Source of the DNA: Microbacteriaceae bacterium
GTDB lineage: Bacteria; Actinomycetota; Actinomycetes; Actinomycetales; Microbacteriaceae
Assembly (NCBI GenBank): GCA_025464975.1
Contig: JAODMT010000004.1
Span: 248,001 to 312,000, forward strand
Length of the DNA: 64,000 nt
Reading direction: 5' to 3'
Shown: piece after piece, positions 34,327 to 43,354 of the stretch
Numbering within the stretch: the stretch's first letter is position 1
Layout of the letters: every line of letters starts with the position of its first letter
Position numbers and translations under genes: made by a program
Notes under the pieces: model-generated
The model's database searches: none
Seen by the model: only the letters and a program-made list of their open reading frames with translations
Told to the model about the DNA's origin: nothing

Positions 34327-35811
34327 ATGCGCCGGATGCCCCGAATGGGATCGAGGAAGCTTCCCTCCGACCGGCAGGTTGAGAGCCTGGTTCCGGCGCG
34401 AATGGACCGGTTGCCGTGGACCAAATTCCATTGGTCCGTCGTGGTCGGCCTCGGCGTCGCCTGGATTCTCGACGGCCTGGAAATTCAAATCGTCGCCTCG
34501 GCCGGATTTCAGAAATCGCTCGATCTGAGCTCATCGCAGGTCGGCCTCGTTGCATCGGTGTACCTCATTGGCGAGGTGGTTGGTGCGATCGTGTTCGGTC
34601 GCCTTTCGGACAAGCTCGGCAGGCGAAAGCTCTTCATCATCACCCTCATCGTCTACCTCGCCGGCAGCGCGGTTGCCGGACTCTCGTTCAGCCTGTGGTT
34701 CCTGCTGATTTTCCGCTTCGTGGCCGGACTCGGCATCGGGGGCGAATATGCTGCGATCAACTCCGCAATCGACGAACTCATTCCGTCCAAGTACCGCGGC
34801 CGAATCGACATCGCGATCAACGGCACCTATTGGGGAGGCGCGGCCCTCGGTGCCGCGGCCAACGTGTTCCTGCTGAACGAGAACCTATTCGACGTGAACG
34901 TGGGATGGCGCATCGCGTTCTTCATCGGACCGGTGCTCGGCCTCGGGATCATCTACCTGCGCCGACACATCCCGGAGAGCCCGCGTTGGCTCATGACCCA
35001 TGGGAGGGAAGAGGAGGCGGAGAAGACGGTCGACGGCATCGAGAGCCGGGTCGAGGAGGACGGAGTCCAGCTTGAGAAGGTCGATCCGGCCAAGGCCATC
35101 ACCGTGACGCCGAGCGGCAGCCTGCCGTTCCTCACCATCGGGCGAGTGTTCTTTCGCAAGTATCCCAAGCGGGCTTTCGTGACTCTCACCATGTTCGTGA
35201 CGCAGTCGTTCCTGTACAACGCCATCTTCTTCACCTACGCCCTCGTGCTGCAAAACTTCTACCACACCGGCTCGAGCGTGACCCAGTTCTACTTCTTCCC
35301 CTTCGCGATCGGCAATCTCATCGGGCCGCTCGTGCTCGGCCACCTGTTCGACGTGTGGGGCCGCCGAAAGATGATCTTCCTCACCTACGGTGTCTCTGGC
35401 GCCGTGCTGGCAGTTTCGGCGGTGTTCTTCAGCATGGGCGCCCTCGACGCGACGACCCAGACCATATTCTGGTGCGTCTCCTTCTTCTTCGCCTCGGCCG
35501 GAGCGTCTTCGGCGTATCTCACCGCCAGCGAAGTCTTCCCGCTCGAACTGCGCAGCCAGGCCATCTCCTACTTCTTCGCAATCGGGCAGATCGCCGGTTC
35601 GGTCGCTCCGCTGCTTTACGGCAGCCTCGTCGGAGACGGGACGAATCGTGGCCCCCTCACCATCGGATACTTCATCGGGGCCGGCATCATGATCTTCGGC
35701 GGAATCGTCGCCCTCATCTTCGGGGTGGATGCCGAGCGCAAGTCGCTCGAGGAAATTGCTGAACCGCTCTCGGCTGTTGCAGCGGAGGACGGGAGCACGC
35801 CGAAGCGTTGA
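34327..35811 (+). CDS. MFS transporter, metabolite/H+ symporter type
   Basis: This 494-residue transporter has 12 predicted membrane segments. Key parts are HWSVVVGLGVAWILDGLEIQ, GRLSDKLGRRKLFIITLIVY (motif A), FRFVAGLGIGGEYAAINSAI, RIAFFIGPVLGLGIIYLRR and IPESPRWLMTHGREEEAEKT. The DGLE and GGEY motifs place it with the aromatic acid or general metabolite symporters. Substrate is unknown. ATG 34327 lies behind GAGAGGAATTGACG; GTG 34309 is in frame upstream. A C-terminal cytosolic tail follows helix 12. Confidence 0.92.
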   Translation: MRRMPRMGSRKLPSDRQVESLVPARMDRLPWTKFHWSVVVGLGVAWILDGLEIQIVASAGFQKSLDLSSSQVGLVASVYLIGEVVGAIVFGRLSDKLGRRKLFIITLIVYLAGSAVAGLSFSLWFLLIFRFVAGLGIGGEYAAINSAIDELIPSKYRGRIDIAINGTYWGGAALGAAANVFLLNENLFDVNVGWRIAFFIGPVLGLGIIYLRRHIPESPRWLMTHGREEEAEKTVDGIESRVEEDGVQLEKVDPAKAITVTPSGSLPFLTIGRVFFRKYPKRAFVTLTMFVTQSFLYNAIFFTYALVLQNFYHTGSSVTQFYFFPFAIGNLIGPLVLGHLFDVWGRRKMIFLTYGVSGAVLAVSAVFFSMGALDATTQTIFWCVSFFFASAGASSAYLTASEVFPLELRSQAISYFFAIGQIAGSVAPLLYGSLVGDGTNRGPLTIGYFIGAGIMIFGGIVALIFGVDAERKSLEEIAEPLSAVAAEDGSTPKR

Positions 35812-35882
35812 GCGTGGGGCCGGGCGGCTCGCCTTTTTCGTAGAATGGGATGACCGCAGTCGAACCATCAGGAGGATCCGGC

Positions 35883-36056
35883 GTGAAAATCATCGCGTTT
35901 GTCGTTGCATTGGCGCTTTTCGTGGGTGGGATTCTCCTCATGGGATACGCGTTCGAGCCGGGCGCGGGTGAGGCCATCACATTCTTCGGCGGCATCCTGT
36001 GCATCGCGCTGTCCCTCGCAATCCCGTTCACGATTCTCAAGCGACTCGAGCGCTAG
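35883..36056 (+). CDS. Small membrane protein
   Basis: This 57-residue protein has two hydrophobic segments: VKIIAFVVALALFVGGILLMGY, then FFGGILCIALSLAIPFTIL, and a basic KRLER end. It has a very good AGGAGG ribosome-binding site before GTG 35883. No family is recognised; small two-helix proteins of this kind occur in Microbacteriaceae. The next gene starts 9 bases after its stop. Confidence 0.75.
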   Translation: MKIIAFVVALALFVGGILLMGYAFEPGAGEAITFFGGILCIALSLAIPFTILKRLER

Positions 36057-36065
36057 GCAACGCGA

Positions 36066-36338
36066 ATGCCCGACGACTTCGGCATCGGCGCGCAAGTTTC
36101 CGTGCGCGACGCGTCGTTGATCGATGCCTCTCCCTGGCCGGGAGAACCGACCGGAATCATCGTGCGAAGCGGCGGTTCTGCCCTCGCCGGCGTGTGGGGC
36201 CGTGGCGGCGGGTCTCGAATGTGGTGGATCGACTTCGACGAACCGCAGATCAACGCCGAGGGCGATGGCCCGTTCGCAACCGCCCAGGTGAACGAGAAGT
36301 ATCTCGAGCTCGCTCCGCCGATGGAGTCGCTACCGTGA
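36066..36338 (+). CDS. Conserved small protein of unknown function
   Basis: This 90-residue protein starts MPDDFGIGAQVSVRDASLID. It has SPWPGEPTGIIVRSGGSALA and MWWIDFDEPQINAEGDGPFA, with a beta-rich SH3-like appearance. It is coupled by a four-base overlap to the following DUF3097 gene (its stop TGA lies within GTGA at 36335) and preceded closely by a small membrane protein, so the three genes form an operon. Function is unknown. Confidence 0.72.
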   Translation: MPDDFGIGAQVSVRDASLIDASPWPGEPTGIIVRSGGSALAGVWGRGGGSRMWWIDFDEPQINAEGDGPFATAQVNEKYLELAPPMESLP

Positions 36339-37174
36339 GTTTCGGGCAGTACGGTGAGGACGTGCTCGCGGGAGACTGGCGCGGAGCCCGAAAGAAGGTC
36401 ATTCGGGAGGTTGCCGCCGACCGGGACCTCGTGATCGAGTGGGCAGACTCCGGCTTCTGCGGTGCCGTGCTTCGGGTCGAGGGAAAACTCGTGCACCTTG
36501 AGGACTATGCGGGCGCGGTTCGCATGTTTCCGCTCGGACCCGGGTTCATGCTCGAGGGTGAGCCGGTGGTTCTGACCGCGCCGGCTCCGGCCAAACGTGG
36601 CACCGCTCGAACGGCATCCGGCTCGTTCGTCGCCCCGGAGCAAGCGGCTCGCGTCGCCTTGCCGAGCCGCATTTTCGTCGAGGGTCGGCACGACGCCGAA
36701 CTGGTCGAGAAGGTGTGGGGTGCGGACCTTCGCGTCGAAGGCGTCGTCGTCGAGTACCTGGAGGGTGTCGACGAGCTCGATTCCATCATCCGCACCTTCG
36801 CCCCGGGTCCCGGGCGGCGGGTCGGCGTGCTCGTCGACCACCTGATTCCGGGCTCGAAGGAGAGCAGGATCGCGGATGCCGTGTCGCGCGGCCCGTTCGG
36901 CTCGCACGTGCTCGTCGTCGGCCACCCGTTCGTGGACGTCTGGCAGGCGGTCAAGCCTGCGCGGCTCGGGCTGCGGCAGTGGCCCGAGATTCCCCGATCT
37001 GTCGAGTGGAAGCACGGCATCTGCCAGGCGCTTGGCTGGCCGCACGAAGATCAGGCCGACATCGCTCGCGCCTGGCAACGGATCCTCGGGCAGGTTCGCA
37101 CCTTCGCGGACCTCGAGCCGGTCGTGCTCGGGCGGGTCGAACAGCTCATCGACTTCGTGACCGCACCCGACTAG
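36335..37174 (+). CDS. DUF3097 family protein
   Basis: This 279-residue protein matches DUF3097 (actinobacteria-specific): VSFGQYGEDVLAGDWRGAR, residues 90-250 with a TOPRIM-like stretch (IFVEGRHDAELVEKVWGADL, VLVDHLIPGSKESRIA, VLVVGHPFVDVWQAV). This E...D..H pattern suggests a metal-dependent nucleotidyl or nuclease-like fold. Activity is unknown. GTG 36335 was chosen because it gives the family N-terminus and overlaps the upstream stop. Confidence 0.9.
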   Translation: MSFGQYGEDVLAGDWRGARKKVIREVAADRDLVIEWADSGFCGAVLRVEGKLVHLEDYAGAVRMFPLGPGFMLEGEPVVLTAPAPAKRGTARTASGSFVAPEQAARVALPSRIFVEGRHDAELVEKVWGADLRVEGVVVEYLEGVDELDSIIRTFAPGPGRRVGVLVDHLIPGSKESRIADAVSRGPFGSHVLVVGHPFVDVWQAVKPARLGLRQWPEIPRSVEWKHGICQALGWPHEDQADIARAWQRILGQVRTFADLEPVVLGRVEQLIDFVTAPD

Positions 37175-37264
37175 GCCCAGCCGCCAATTGTCCGGCTGAC
37201 TGAGCCAAGCCACCGATGTTTTTCCGGCCGGCTAGGCCCGGCAGTTCGGCGTCAAGCGGGCGTT

Positions 37265-37900
37265 TCAGCCTCCGTTCGACAGGCCGGCGATCAGGTTGAT
37301 CGTGGCCGCAAGAATGACCGATCCGAACACGAACGACAGAAGCGAGTGCCGCAGCGCCGTCGCCCTGATTGCGTGGTTGGTGATGTTGGTGTCCGACACC
37401 TGGTACGTCATTCCGAGGGTGAACGACAGGTATGCGAAGTCGGTGTACCGGGGTGGCGTTTGCTGATTGAAGTCGATCCCATCGTCGGCCGTGTAGTACT
37501 GGCTTGCGTAGCGGAGGGTGTACAGGGTGTGGAGCAGAATCCAGGACAGGGCGACGCTCACGAGGGCGAGCGCCGCAAGGATGCCCTTCGCGGCACCGGT
37601 CGACCCGGCGGCATGCACGAGCACGAAGCCAACTGAGAAGAGGCTGGCGACGCTCAGCAGCAGCACGAGAAGATCGGCTGTGCCGCGCGCCGGTTCCTCC
37701 CGGCTCGCGTTAGCTCGCGTCTGAGTCGCATCGAGCCGTCCAACCTTCAGCCAGACCCACGAGGAGTAGAGCAGCGCCGAGAAACACCACCCCACAGTTG
37801 GGGCATAAACCCACTCGCCGAGGCTTCCGGTGATGAGTGCGGCGACGACGCCGACTATGAGCATGATGATGAGACGAATGGTGGCATGACGTTGGCGCAT
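37265..37900 (-). CDS. DUF1345 membrane protein
   Basis: This 211-residue protein has about five membrane segments, including ATIRLIIMLIVGVVAALITGS, VGWCFSALLYSSWVW and VLLLSVASLFSVGFVLVHAAG. DDGIDFNQQTPPRYTDFAYLSFTLGMTYQVSDTNI is the DUF1345 signature. Function is unknown. The start is ATG at 37900. It is divergent from the small PspC gene. Confidence 0.9.
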   Translation of the reverse strand: MRQRHATIRLIIMLIVGVVAALITGSLGEWVYAPTVGWCFSALLYSSWVWLKVGRLDATQTRANASREEPARGTADLLVLLLSVASLFSVGFVLVHAAGSTGAAKGILAALALVSVALSWILLHTLYTLRYASQYYTADDGIDFNQQTPPRYTDFAYLSFTLGMTYQVSDTNITNHAIRATALRHSLLSFVFGSVILAATINLIAGLSNGG

Positions 37901-37979
37901 TAGCCGATTGAACCATTTCGAGCGCGAAATCGGGGGATACCCCTATCGCGCGCCCCGACTCAACGGGCCAAGCTTGATC

Positions 37980-38159
37980 ATGACCGAATTGAGAAGACCA
38001 AAAAACGGACGAATCATCGCCGGAGTGTGCGCCGGGATCGCGAACCGTTTCGGCTGGAGTCCGACTGCCGTCCGGCTCGTGTTCATCCTGTCCTGTCTGC
38101 TCCCCGGGCCGCAGTTCCTCATCTACATCGCGCTGTGGATCCTCGTCCCCTCGGACTAG
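37980..38159 (+). CDS. PspC-domain protein
   Basis: This 59-residue protein consists of one PspC domain: ELRRPKNGRIIAGVCAGIAN, RFGWSPTAVRLVFILSCLLP, then a hydrophobic PQFLIYIALWILVPSD. PspC proteins sit in the membrane and take part in phage-shock envelope stress signalling in other bacteria. The ATG at 37980 starts the domain exactly. A longer frame from 37908 has no support. Confidence 0.93.
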   Translation: MTELRRPKNGRIIAGVCAGIANRFGWSPTAVRLVFILSCLLPGPQFLIYIALWILVPSD

Positions 38160-38175
38160 CGGGGCGCTCCGGGCG

Positions 38176-38652
38176 TCACGTGCCGCTCGTTGCGGCGCGC
38201 TTCCGTGGCTTCAACTTCTCCGCGCTCACCATCCACGCATACTGCTCGAGCGTCTCGATCACCGAGTGCAGGATGTCGGCGCTGGTTGGATCGGCCTCGT
38301 CGACTTCGTCGTGTACTCGCCGGCACGTCTCGGCCGCGGCATCCAGCCTGGCTGTGATGAGCTCGACGACCTCACCCGTGTCCACCTGATCGCCCGGGAA
38401 CTTTGGCAGGCTTGTCGACGCACTCACCGTCTCGGAGCGGCCATCCGGAAGCGCGTGAAGCGCACGCATCCGCTCCGCCACCTCGTCGGACTTCACCCGC
38501 GCGGCATCGATGATCTCATCGAGGATCAGGTGCGTGTCGCGGAAGTTGGTGCCGACTACGTTCCAATGCGCCTGCTTGCCCTGAATGTGAAGCTCGATCA
38601 GGTCGACGAGCACGGCTTGTAGGTTATCCGAGAGTTCTTTAGTAGCTTTCAT
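38176..38652 (-). CDS. dps: Dps-family DNA protection protein
   Basis: This 158-residue ferritin-like protein oxidises iron with peroxide and binds DNA. The N-terminal helix MKATKELSDNLQAVLVDLIE, ferroxidase signature HIQGKQAHWNVVGTNFRDTH and DEIIDAARVKSDEVAERMRAL are classic. A Lys/Arg-rich C-terminal tail (KLKPRKRAATSGT) probably contacts DNA. The start ATG at 38652 gives the family length. It is convergent with the PspC gene. Confidence 0.94.
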   Translation of the reverse strand: MKATKELSDNLQAVLVDLIELHIQGKQAHWNVVGTNFRDTHLILDEIIDAARVKSDEVAERMRALHALPDGRSETVSASTSLPKFPGDQVDTGEVVELITARLDAAAETCRRVHDEVDEADPTSADILHSVIETLEQYAWMVSAEKLKPRKRAATSGT

Positions 38653-38777
38653 TCCACCGAACCTACGCCCGATCAGTCGCCCGAATCGGGGGCTAGACCG
38701 AGCGCGAGCAATTGGCTATCACGTGCGAGGCCGGTTGGGGCCGAATGCCCCGGCACGAGCTTCGGTTCCCGCTCGGG

Positions 38778-39356
38778 CTAGGGGAGAAGGGTCTCCTGCC
38801 GCTCGAGCATGCCGACGTATGTCGCGATCTTTGCCGCTCGGGTCTCCGCGCGCTTGACGCTGCCGATCCGGTAAAGAAATGCGAACCGGTTCTGGGCGGA
38901 GAGGGTCGCGAAGAACGCCGCGGCCTTCGGATTTTCCGCGAGCGCTTCGGCCAGATCTCCCGGAACGGGCGCATCCTTCTGGCGGTAGGCGGCATCCCAC
39001 CTGCCGTCGGCCTTCGCGCGCTCCACCTCCGCGACGCCGGGGGAACGCATCCGTCCCTCCGCCGTCAGTCTCGCGATGTGGTCGCGGTTGATCTGCGACC
39101 ACATGCTTCTCGACCGGCGTTTGGTGAATGCCACGAGGTAGTAGTCGGCGTTGAGCGAGTTGGCCTGCGTATCGATCCACCCGAAGCAGAGCGCGACATC
39201 CAGCGCCTCGGCGTACGTCAGCCCCGGTTGCGACGAGCCCTTTCGTCGCAGCTGAATTCGCACCCCGTCGGAACTGCTCCAATTCTGCTCGAGCCAGCGC
39301 TCCCACTCGGAGGCGGAGGGGAGGAACAGCACCGGCTTGAGGTCGTTGGCTGGCAT
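38778..39356 (-). CDS. YdeI/OmpD-associated family protein
   Basis: This 192-residue protein carries LPSASEWERWLEQNWSSSDG, then PGLTYAEALDVALCFGWIDT (GWIDT is the family hallmark), KRRSRSMWSQINRDHIARL and the C-terminal NPKAAAFFATLSAQNRFAFL, the bacteriocin-protection OmdA region. Role is unknown; in other bacteria related proteins support envelope stress tolerance. The ATG is at 39356. Confidence 0.9.
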   Translation of the reverse strand: MPANDLKPVLFLPSASEWERWLEQNWSSSDGVRIQLRRKGSSQPGLTYAEALDVALCFGWIDTQANSLNADYYLVAFTKRRSRSMWSQINRDHIARLTAEGRMRSPGVAEVERAKADGRWDAAYRQKDAPVPGDLAEALAENPKAAAFFATLSAQNRFAFLYRIGSVKRAETRAAKIATYVGMLERQETLLP

Positions 39357-39392
39357 GGCTAATGCTAAGTCGAGCTAGGGCAGACTTAGAGA

Positions 39393-40370
39393 ATGAGATA
39401 CAAGAAATTGGGAAACAGTGGGCTCGACGTTTCGGCGGTGACCCTCGGATGCATGAGTTATGGGGAGCCCGACCGCGGCAATCACGCGTGGTCGCTTTCC
39501 GAGGCGGAGAGCCGCCCGTTCATCGCGCGAGCGCTCGAACTCGGCATCACCACGTTCGACACGGCGAACGTGTACTCCGACGGCTCGAGCGAGGAGATCG
39601 TCGGCCGCGCGCTCGGCGACTTCGCCCGCCGCGAGGAAGTCGTCATCGCAACCAAGGTACACGGCGCCATGCGCCCCGGACCGAACGGCCGCGGTCTTTC
39701 TCGCGCGCACATCATGGAGCAGATCGACGCGAGCCTCAGCCGCCTCGGCACCGACTATGTCGACCTGTACCAGATTCACCGTTGGGACCCGACCGTGCCG
39801 ATCGAGGAAACGATGGAGGCACTGCATGACGTAGTCAAGGCGGGCAAGGCGCGGTACATCGGCGCGTCGTCCATGATGGCGTGGCAATTCTCCAAGGCGC
39901 AGTACACAGCGGATGCCAACGGCTGGACTCGGTTCGTGTCGATGCAGGACCACTACAACCTGATCAACCGGGAAGAGGAGCGGGAGATGCACCCGCTGTG
40001 CCTCGACCAGGGAGTCGGAGTCATCCCGTGGAGCCCGCTCGCGCGCGGAAAACTGACCCGGGACTGGGACGCGACGACCGCCCGCTCAACCACCGACGAA
40101 TTCGGCAAGACGCTCTATCGCCAGGCGGAGGACGCCGACCGTCTCGTCGCCGAGGCGGTCGCCTCGATCGCCTCGAGGCGCGGGGTGCCGCGAGCACAGG
40201 TCGCTCTCGCCTGGGTTGCGGCGCAGCCGGCCGTGACCTCACCGATCGTCGGCGCCACGAAGCTCAGCCACCTCGACGACGCCGTTGCCTCCGTCGAGCT
40301 TGGCCTGACGGACGCGGAACTGGATGAGCTGTCCGCCGCCTATGTTCCGCACGCGGTCGCTGGCTTCTAA
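39393..40370 (+). CDS. Aldo/keto reductase
   Basis: This 325-residue complete AKR starts MRYKKLGNSGLDVSAVTLGC. It has TFDTANVYSDGSSEEIVG (Asp/Tyr), VVIATKVHGAMRPGPNG (Lys) and VDLYQIHRWDPTVPIE (His), so all four catalytic residues are visible. The C-terminal cofactor segment is SPIVGATKLSHLDDAVAS. The substrate is unknown. ATG 39393 is 36 bases from the divergent YdeI gene start. Confidence 0.93.
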   Translation: MRYKKLGNSGLDVSAVTLGCMSYGEPDRGNHAWSLSEAESRPFIARALELGITTFDTANVYSDGSSEEIVGRALGDFARREEVVIATKVHGAMRPGPNGRGLSRAHIMEQIDASLSRLGTDYVDLYQIHRWDPTVPIEETMEALHDVVKAGKARYIGASSMMAWQFSKAQYTADANGWTRFVSMQDHYNLINREEEREMHPLCLDQGVGVIPWSPLARGKLTRDWDATTARSTTDEFGKTLYRQAEDADRLVAEAVASIASRRGVPRAQVALAWVAAQPAVTSPIVGATKLSHLDDAVASVELGLTDAELDELSAAYVPHAVAGF

Positions 40371-40383
40371 AGCGGCGGTGCGG

Positions 40384-40953
40384 TCAGGCGCTGCGGTCGT
40401 CTCGCCCGGTCAGGGCGAGCAGCTGTGATTGCAGCGGGGCACCCTCCGGTAGCGGTATCGGGGCGGCAAACAGGCCGCTCGCCGCGAGGGTGTCCCGCTG
40501 CGGCTCGAAGACCGTCCACACGGCCTCGATGAGCGCGTCGTCGAGACGGTCGTCAGCTCCCACGGCGCGCGCCAGATCCCACGAGTGGATGGTGACGTCA
40601 CTCACCTGTTCGCGCAGGTAGTCCTCGACCGACACCCTGTCGTAGGAGAGGCTCACGAGGGCGTCCGGATTCGCGGCCTCCCATGCCACGGTGGCCGCAA
40701 GCGAGTACAACCTCCACTCAGCGCGAAGGTCGGATCCGAGCGGTTGCAGCCGTCGCCGCGCCTCGGCCACTGTGCTCCCGGTGAGAAGGTGTGGCACCCA
40801 CTGCTGCTCCTCGACCACGTGGCTCACCAGGTCCCGAATGCTCCACTCGGTGTCCGGCGTCGGGGCATCCCAGTCGGTGACGGCGGTGAGCCGCGAGCCG
40901 AATTCGCTGTGTGCCTTCTTCTGCAATGCGAGCCAGTTGTGCTCCTGCGCCAT
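40384..40953 (-). CDS. Mycothiol-type DinB-fold protein (maleylpyruvate isomerase-like)
   Basis: This 189-residue protein resembles the TIGR03086/maleylpyruvate isomerase mycothiol-dependent group. DAPTPDTEWSIRDLVSHVVEE carries one metal His, and SDVTIHSWDLARAVGADDRL another. The four-helix DinB bundle is implied. Mycothiol-dependent transferase or detoxification is the probable role. ATG 40953 was chosen after GAGAGGGATCAGCGAC; the upstream ATG at 41010 is out of family. It is convergent with the aldo/keto reductase. Confidence 0.88.
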   Translation of the reverse strand: MAQEHNWLALQKKAHSEFGSRLTAVTDWDAPTPDTEWSIRDLVSHVVEEQQWVPHLLTGSTVAEARRRLQPLGSDLRAEWRLYSLAATVAWEAANPDALVSLSYDRVSVEDYLREQVSDVTIHSWDLARAVGADDRLDDALIEAVWTVFEPQRDTLAASGLFAAPIPLPEGAPLQSQLLALTGRDDRSA

Positions 40954-41072
40954 GTCGCTGATCCCTCTCGGTTCTACTTTCTGCACAACGTCCGGCGACG
41001 GTGCCCGCATTCCCGCCGCTCTATCGCGGATTCTGGTGGCCGGAACTGGCCGCGGTTCTTAGAGTTGATGCA

Positions 41073-42017
41073 ATGAATGAATCACACGGCGCTGTACACG
41101 GCCACTCGCACGGGCTTGACCCGGCGATCGGTCGCGCCAATCGGTCGCGCCTGATCGTCACCATGGCCATCGTGGTCGCTGTCCTCATCATCGAGTCGGT
41201 CGGCGCAGTCCTGTCGGGCTCACTCGCCTTGTTCGCCGACGCCGGTCATTTGCTCTCCGACCTGGCCGGTCTCGTCGTGGCGCTCACGGCCACCATTGTG
41301 GCGTCACGACCGGCCACCGACGTGCAGACGTTCGGCCACCGACGCTCGGAGGTGTTCGGCGCGCTAGCCAACGCTCTCATCCTGCTCGTCGTCGTCGGCT
41401 TCGTCGCGGTCGAGGCCATCAGCCGGCTGATCGCACCATCGGTCGCGACGGTACAGGCGCCGCTCATGCTCGTGGTCGCGGTCATCGGGGCCCTCGCCAA
41501 CACGGTGGGAGTTCTCGTGCTCCGCGGTGGCGCAAAGAATTCGATCAACATGCGCGCTGCCTACCTCGAGGTGCTCGGCGACCTGATCGGGTCCGTCGCG
41601 GTAATTCTCGCCGCCGTGGTCATCCTCGTCACGGGATTTTCCCACGCGGACACGATCGCGTCGCTCGCGATCGTCGGGCTCATCGTTCCCCGTGCCCTCT
41701 GGCTGCTTCGCGACGTTGTTCGCGTGCTCAGTCAGGGCACGCCGCGGGGAACGGACGTTGACCTCATCCGAGAGCACGTGCTGTCGAAGGCCGGTGTGGT
41801 CTCGGTGCACGATGTCCACGTCTGGTCGATCACTCCCGGCTCGGACGTCTTCTCCGCCCATGTCGTGGTCGAATCCACGGTGTTCAGTTCCAACCGTACC
41901 GACGAACTCCTCGACTCGCTGTGCGCCTGTCTTGAGGACCATTTCGACGTGAAGCACTCGACCTTCCAGCTCGAGCCGGAGGAACACGCGAACCACGAGG
42001 TCGAACAGCACCGCTGA
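41073..42017 (+). CDS. Cation diffusion facilitator (CDF) metal exporter
   Basis: This 314-residue metal/proton antiporter has a His-rich N-terminus (ESHGAVHGHSHGLD) and six membrane segments. Site A residues appear in LALFADAGHLLSDLAGLVVA (DxxxD pattern after His), and NMRAAYLEVLGDLIGSVAVI is the matching second half. A C-terminal cytosolic domain (SVHDVHVWSITPGSDVFSAH) is present. Zinc or a related divalent ion is the likely substrate. The ATG at 41073 starts the family region. A strong terminator follows. Confidence 0.94.
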   Translation: MNESHGAVHGHSHGLDPAIGRANRSRLIVTMAIVVAVLIIESVGAVLSGSLALFADAGHLLSDLAGLVVALTATIVASRPATDVQTFGHRRSEVFGALANALILLVVVGFVAVEAISRLIAPSVATVQAPLMLVVAVIGALANTVGVLVLRGGAKNSINMRAAYLEVLGDLIGSVAVILAAVVILVTGFSHADTIASLAIVGLIVPRALWLLRDVVRVLSQGTPRGTDVDLIREHVLSKAGVVSVHDVHVWSITPGSDVFSAHVVVESTVFSSNRTDELLDSLCACLEDHFDVKHSTFQLEPEEHANHEVEQHR

Positions 42018-42023
42018 ACGAAT

Positions 42024-42053
42024 GAGGGGCCTCCGCTCGCGCGGAGGCCCCTC
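42024..42053. terminator. Bidirectional hairpin terminator
   Basis: A perfect 13-bp stem (GAGGGGCCTCCGC at 42024-42036, GCGGAGGCCCCTC at 42041-42053) with a 4-base loop lies between the convergent CDF and YceI genes, directly after the CDF stop. It lacks a long T run. Confidence 0.85.
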
Positions 42054-42073
42054 AACTCGATGAAGCGATGGCG

Positions 42074-42631
42074 CTACTTCTGCAAGACGAGCTGCAGCTC
42101 AATGTTGATGCTGACCTCGTCACCGAGGAGGAATCCGCCGCCCTCGAGAGCCGCGTTCCAGTTGACGCCGAAGTCCTTGCGGTTGATCTTGGTGCTCGCC
42201 GTGGCGCCGGCCTTGGTCTGGCCGTACGGGTCAGTCATTACTCCGCCGAACTCACCCGTGAGGGTGATGGGCTTGGTGACGCCGCGAAGCGTGAGGTCTC
42301 CGACGACGGTGAAGTCGTCACCGGTTGCGGTGATCGAGTTGGAGCTGAAGGTCATGGCGGGGAAATCGTCGACGAGGAAGAAGTCGCTCGTACGAAGGTG
42401 GGTGTCCCGGTCCGCCTGATTCGTGTCGACAGAGGCGACGTCGATGGTTGCTTCGACCGTGGTGTCCTTCGGGTCCTCTGCCGTCACGACGGTGACGTTG
42501 AACGAACGGAAAGATCCGCGGACCTTGCTGATTGCGAGGTGCTTGACGGAGAAGGTGATTTCGGAGTGAGTGGGGTCAAGGTTCCAAGTGCCGGCGATAT
42601 AGGCCGGGTGGAAGTCTGTTGTGAGTGTCAT
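42074..42631 (-). CDS. YceI-family protein
   Basis: This 185-residue lipid-binding lipocalin-like protein has the N-terminal AYIAGTWNLDPTHSEITFSV, KVRGSFRSFNVTVVTAEDPK, and the series TFSSNSITATGDDFTVVGDL and TLRGVTKPITLTGEFGG. No signal peptide is evident, as in many cytosolic actinobacterial members. It probably binds polyprenoid or related lipid. The start is ATG at 42631. Confidence 0.95.
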   Translation of the reverse strand: MTLTTDFHPAYIAGTWNLDPTHSEITFSVKHLAISKVRGSFRSFNVTVVTAEDPKDTTVEATIDVASVDTNQADRDTHLRTSDFFLVDDFPAMTFSSNSITATGDDFTVVGDLTLRGVTKPITLTGEFGGVMTDPYGQTKAGATASTKINRKDFGVNWNAALEGGGFLLGDEVSINIELQLVLQK

Positions 42632-42723
42632 GATGCATTCAAGCGCATGAACCTCGCCGATATTCCCAATCTTGGAGACACGTCACAGAAATTTTTGTCC
42701 GGTCTGGGCGGTAGCCTCTCCCC

Positions 42724-43254
42724 ATGGCGAAACATGTCGCTCTGCTGCGGGGAATCAATGTCGGGACGGCAAAGTCGATCGCCATGTCCGAACTCGCCGG
42801 AGTGTTCACCGGGCTCGGCTTCTCGAGCGTCAAGACGGTCCTGCGAAGCGGGAATGTCGTCTTCGAATCCGGCGCGCCGCTCGCCGAGAGCGTCGCGGCC
42901 GACATCGAGGCCGCGGTTTTCGAGGCCACGACAGTGCGCTCGAGAGTGCTGGTGATCGGCGCATCCGAATTTGCCGCAGTCGCCGACGCAAACCCCCTCC
43001 TCGACGTCGCGACCGACGGCTCCAAGCTGTTTGTGACCTTCGTGACCGAGATGCCGACGTCCCTCGAGGTGCCGGCCGCCTCCGCCATCGCCCCCGAGAT
43101 TCTTGCGGTCGGACCGGCCGCGATCTACCAGTGGATGCCGGATGGCAGCATGCAGACCAAGGTGAAGCCGGCATTCTGGGCACAGTTCGCAAGACCCGTC
43201 ACCACCCGCAATGGGAACACCGTAGAGAAGCTGCGAGCGCTCTTGCAGGAGTGA
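42724..43254 (+). CDS. DUF1697 protein
   Basis: This 176-residue protein matches DUF1697: MAKHVALLRGINVGTAKSIA, MSELAGVFTGLGFSSVKTVL, RSGNVVFESGAPLAESVAAD and AQFARPVTTRNGNTVEKL. The family is widespread and of unknown function. The ATG at 42724 is the first codon. It is divergent from YceI with 92 bases between starts. Confidence 0.94.
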   Translation: MAKHVALLRGINVGTAKSIAMSELAGVFTGLGFSSVKTVLRSGNVVFESGAPLAESVAADIEAAVFEATTVRSRVLVIGASEFAAVADANPLLDVATDGSKLFVTFVTEMPTSLEVPAASAIAPEILAVGPAAIYQWMPDGSMQTKVKPAFWAQFARPVTTRNGNTVEKLRALLQE

Positions 43255-43354
43255 CCCGCGTGTCCCGTCCTCACCACTGATCGAGCGCGCAATCGATCCA
43301 CCGTTCGGCAGCAGCATCACCCGCGCTGGTCGTGAGTTGGCACGATCTGCGTGC

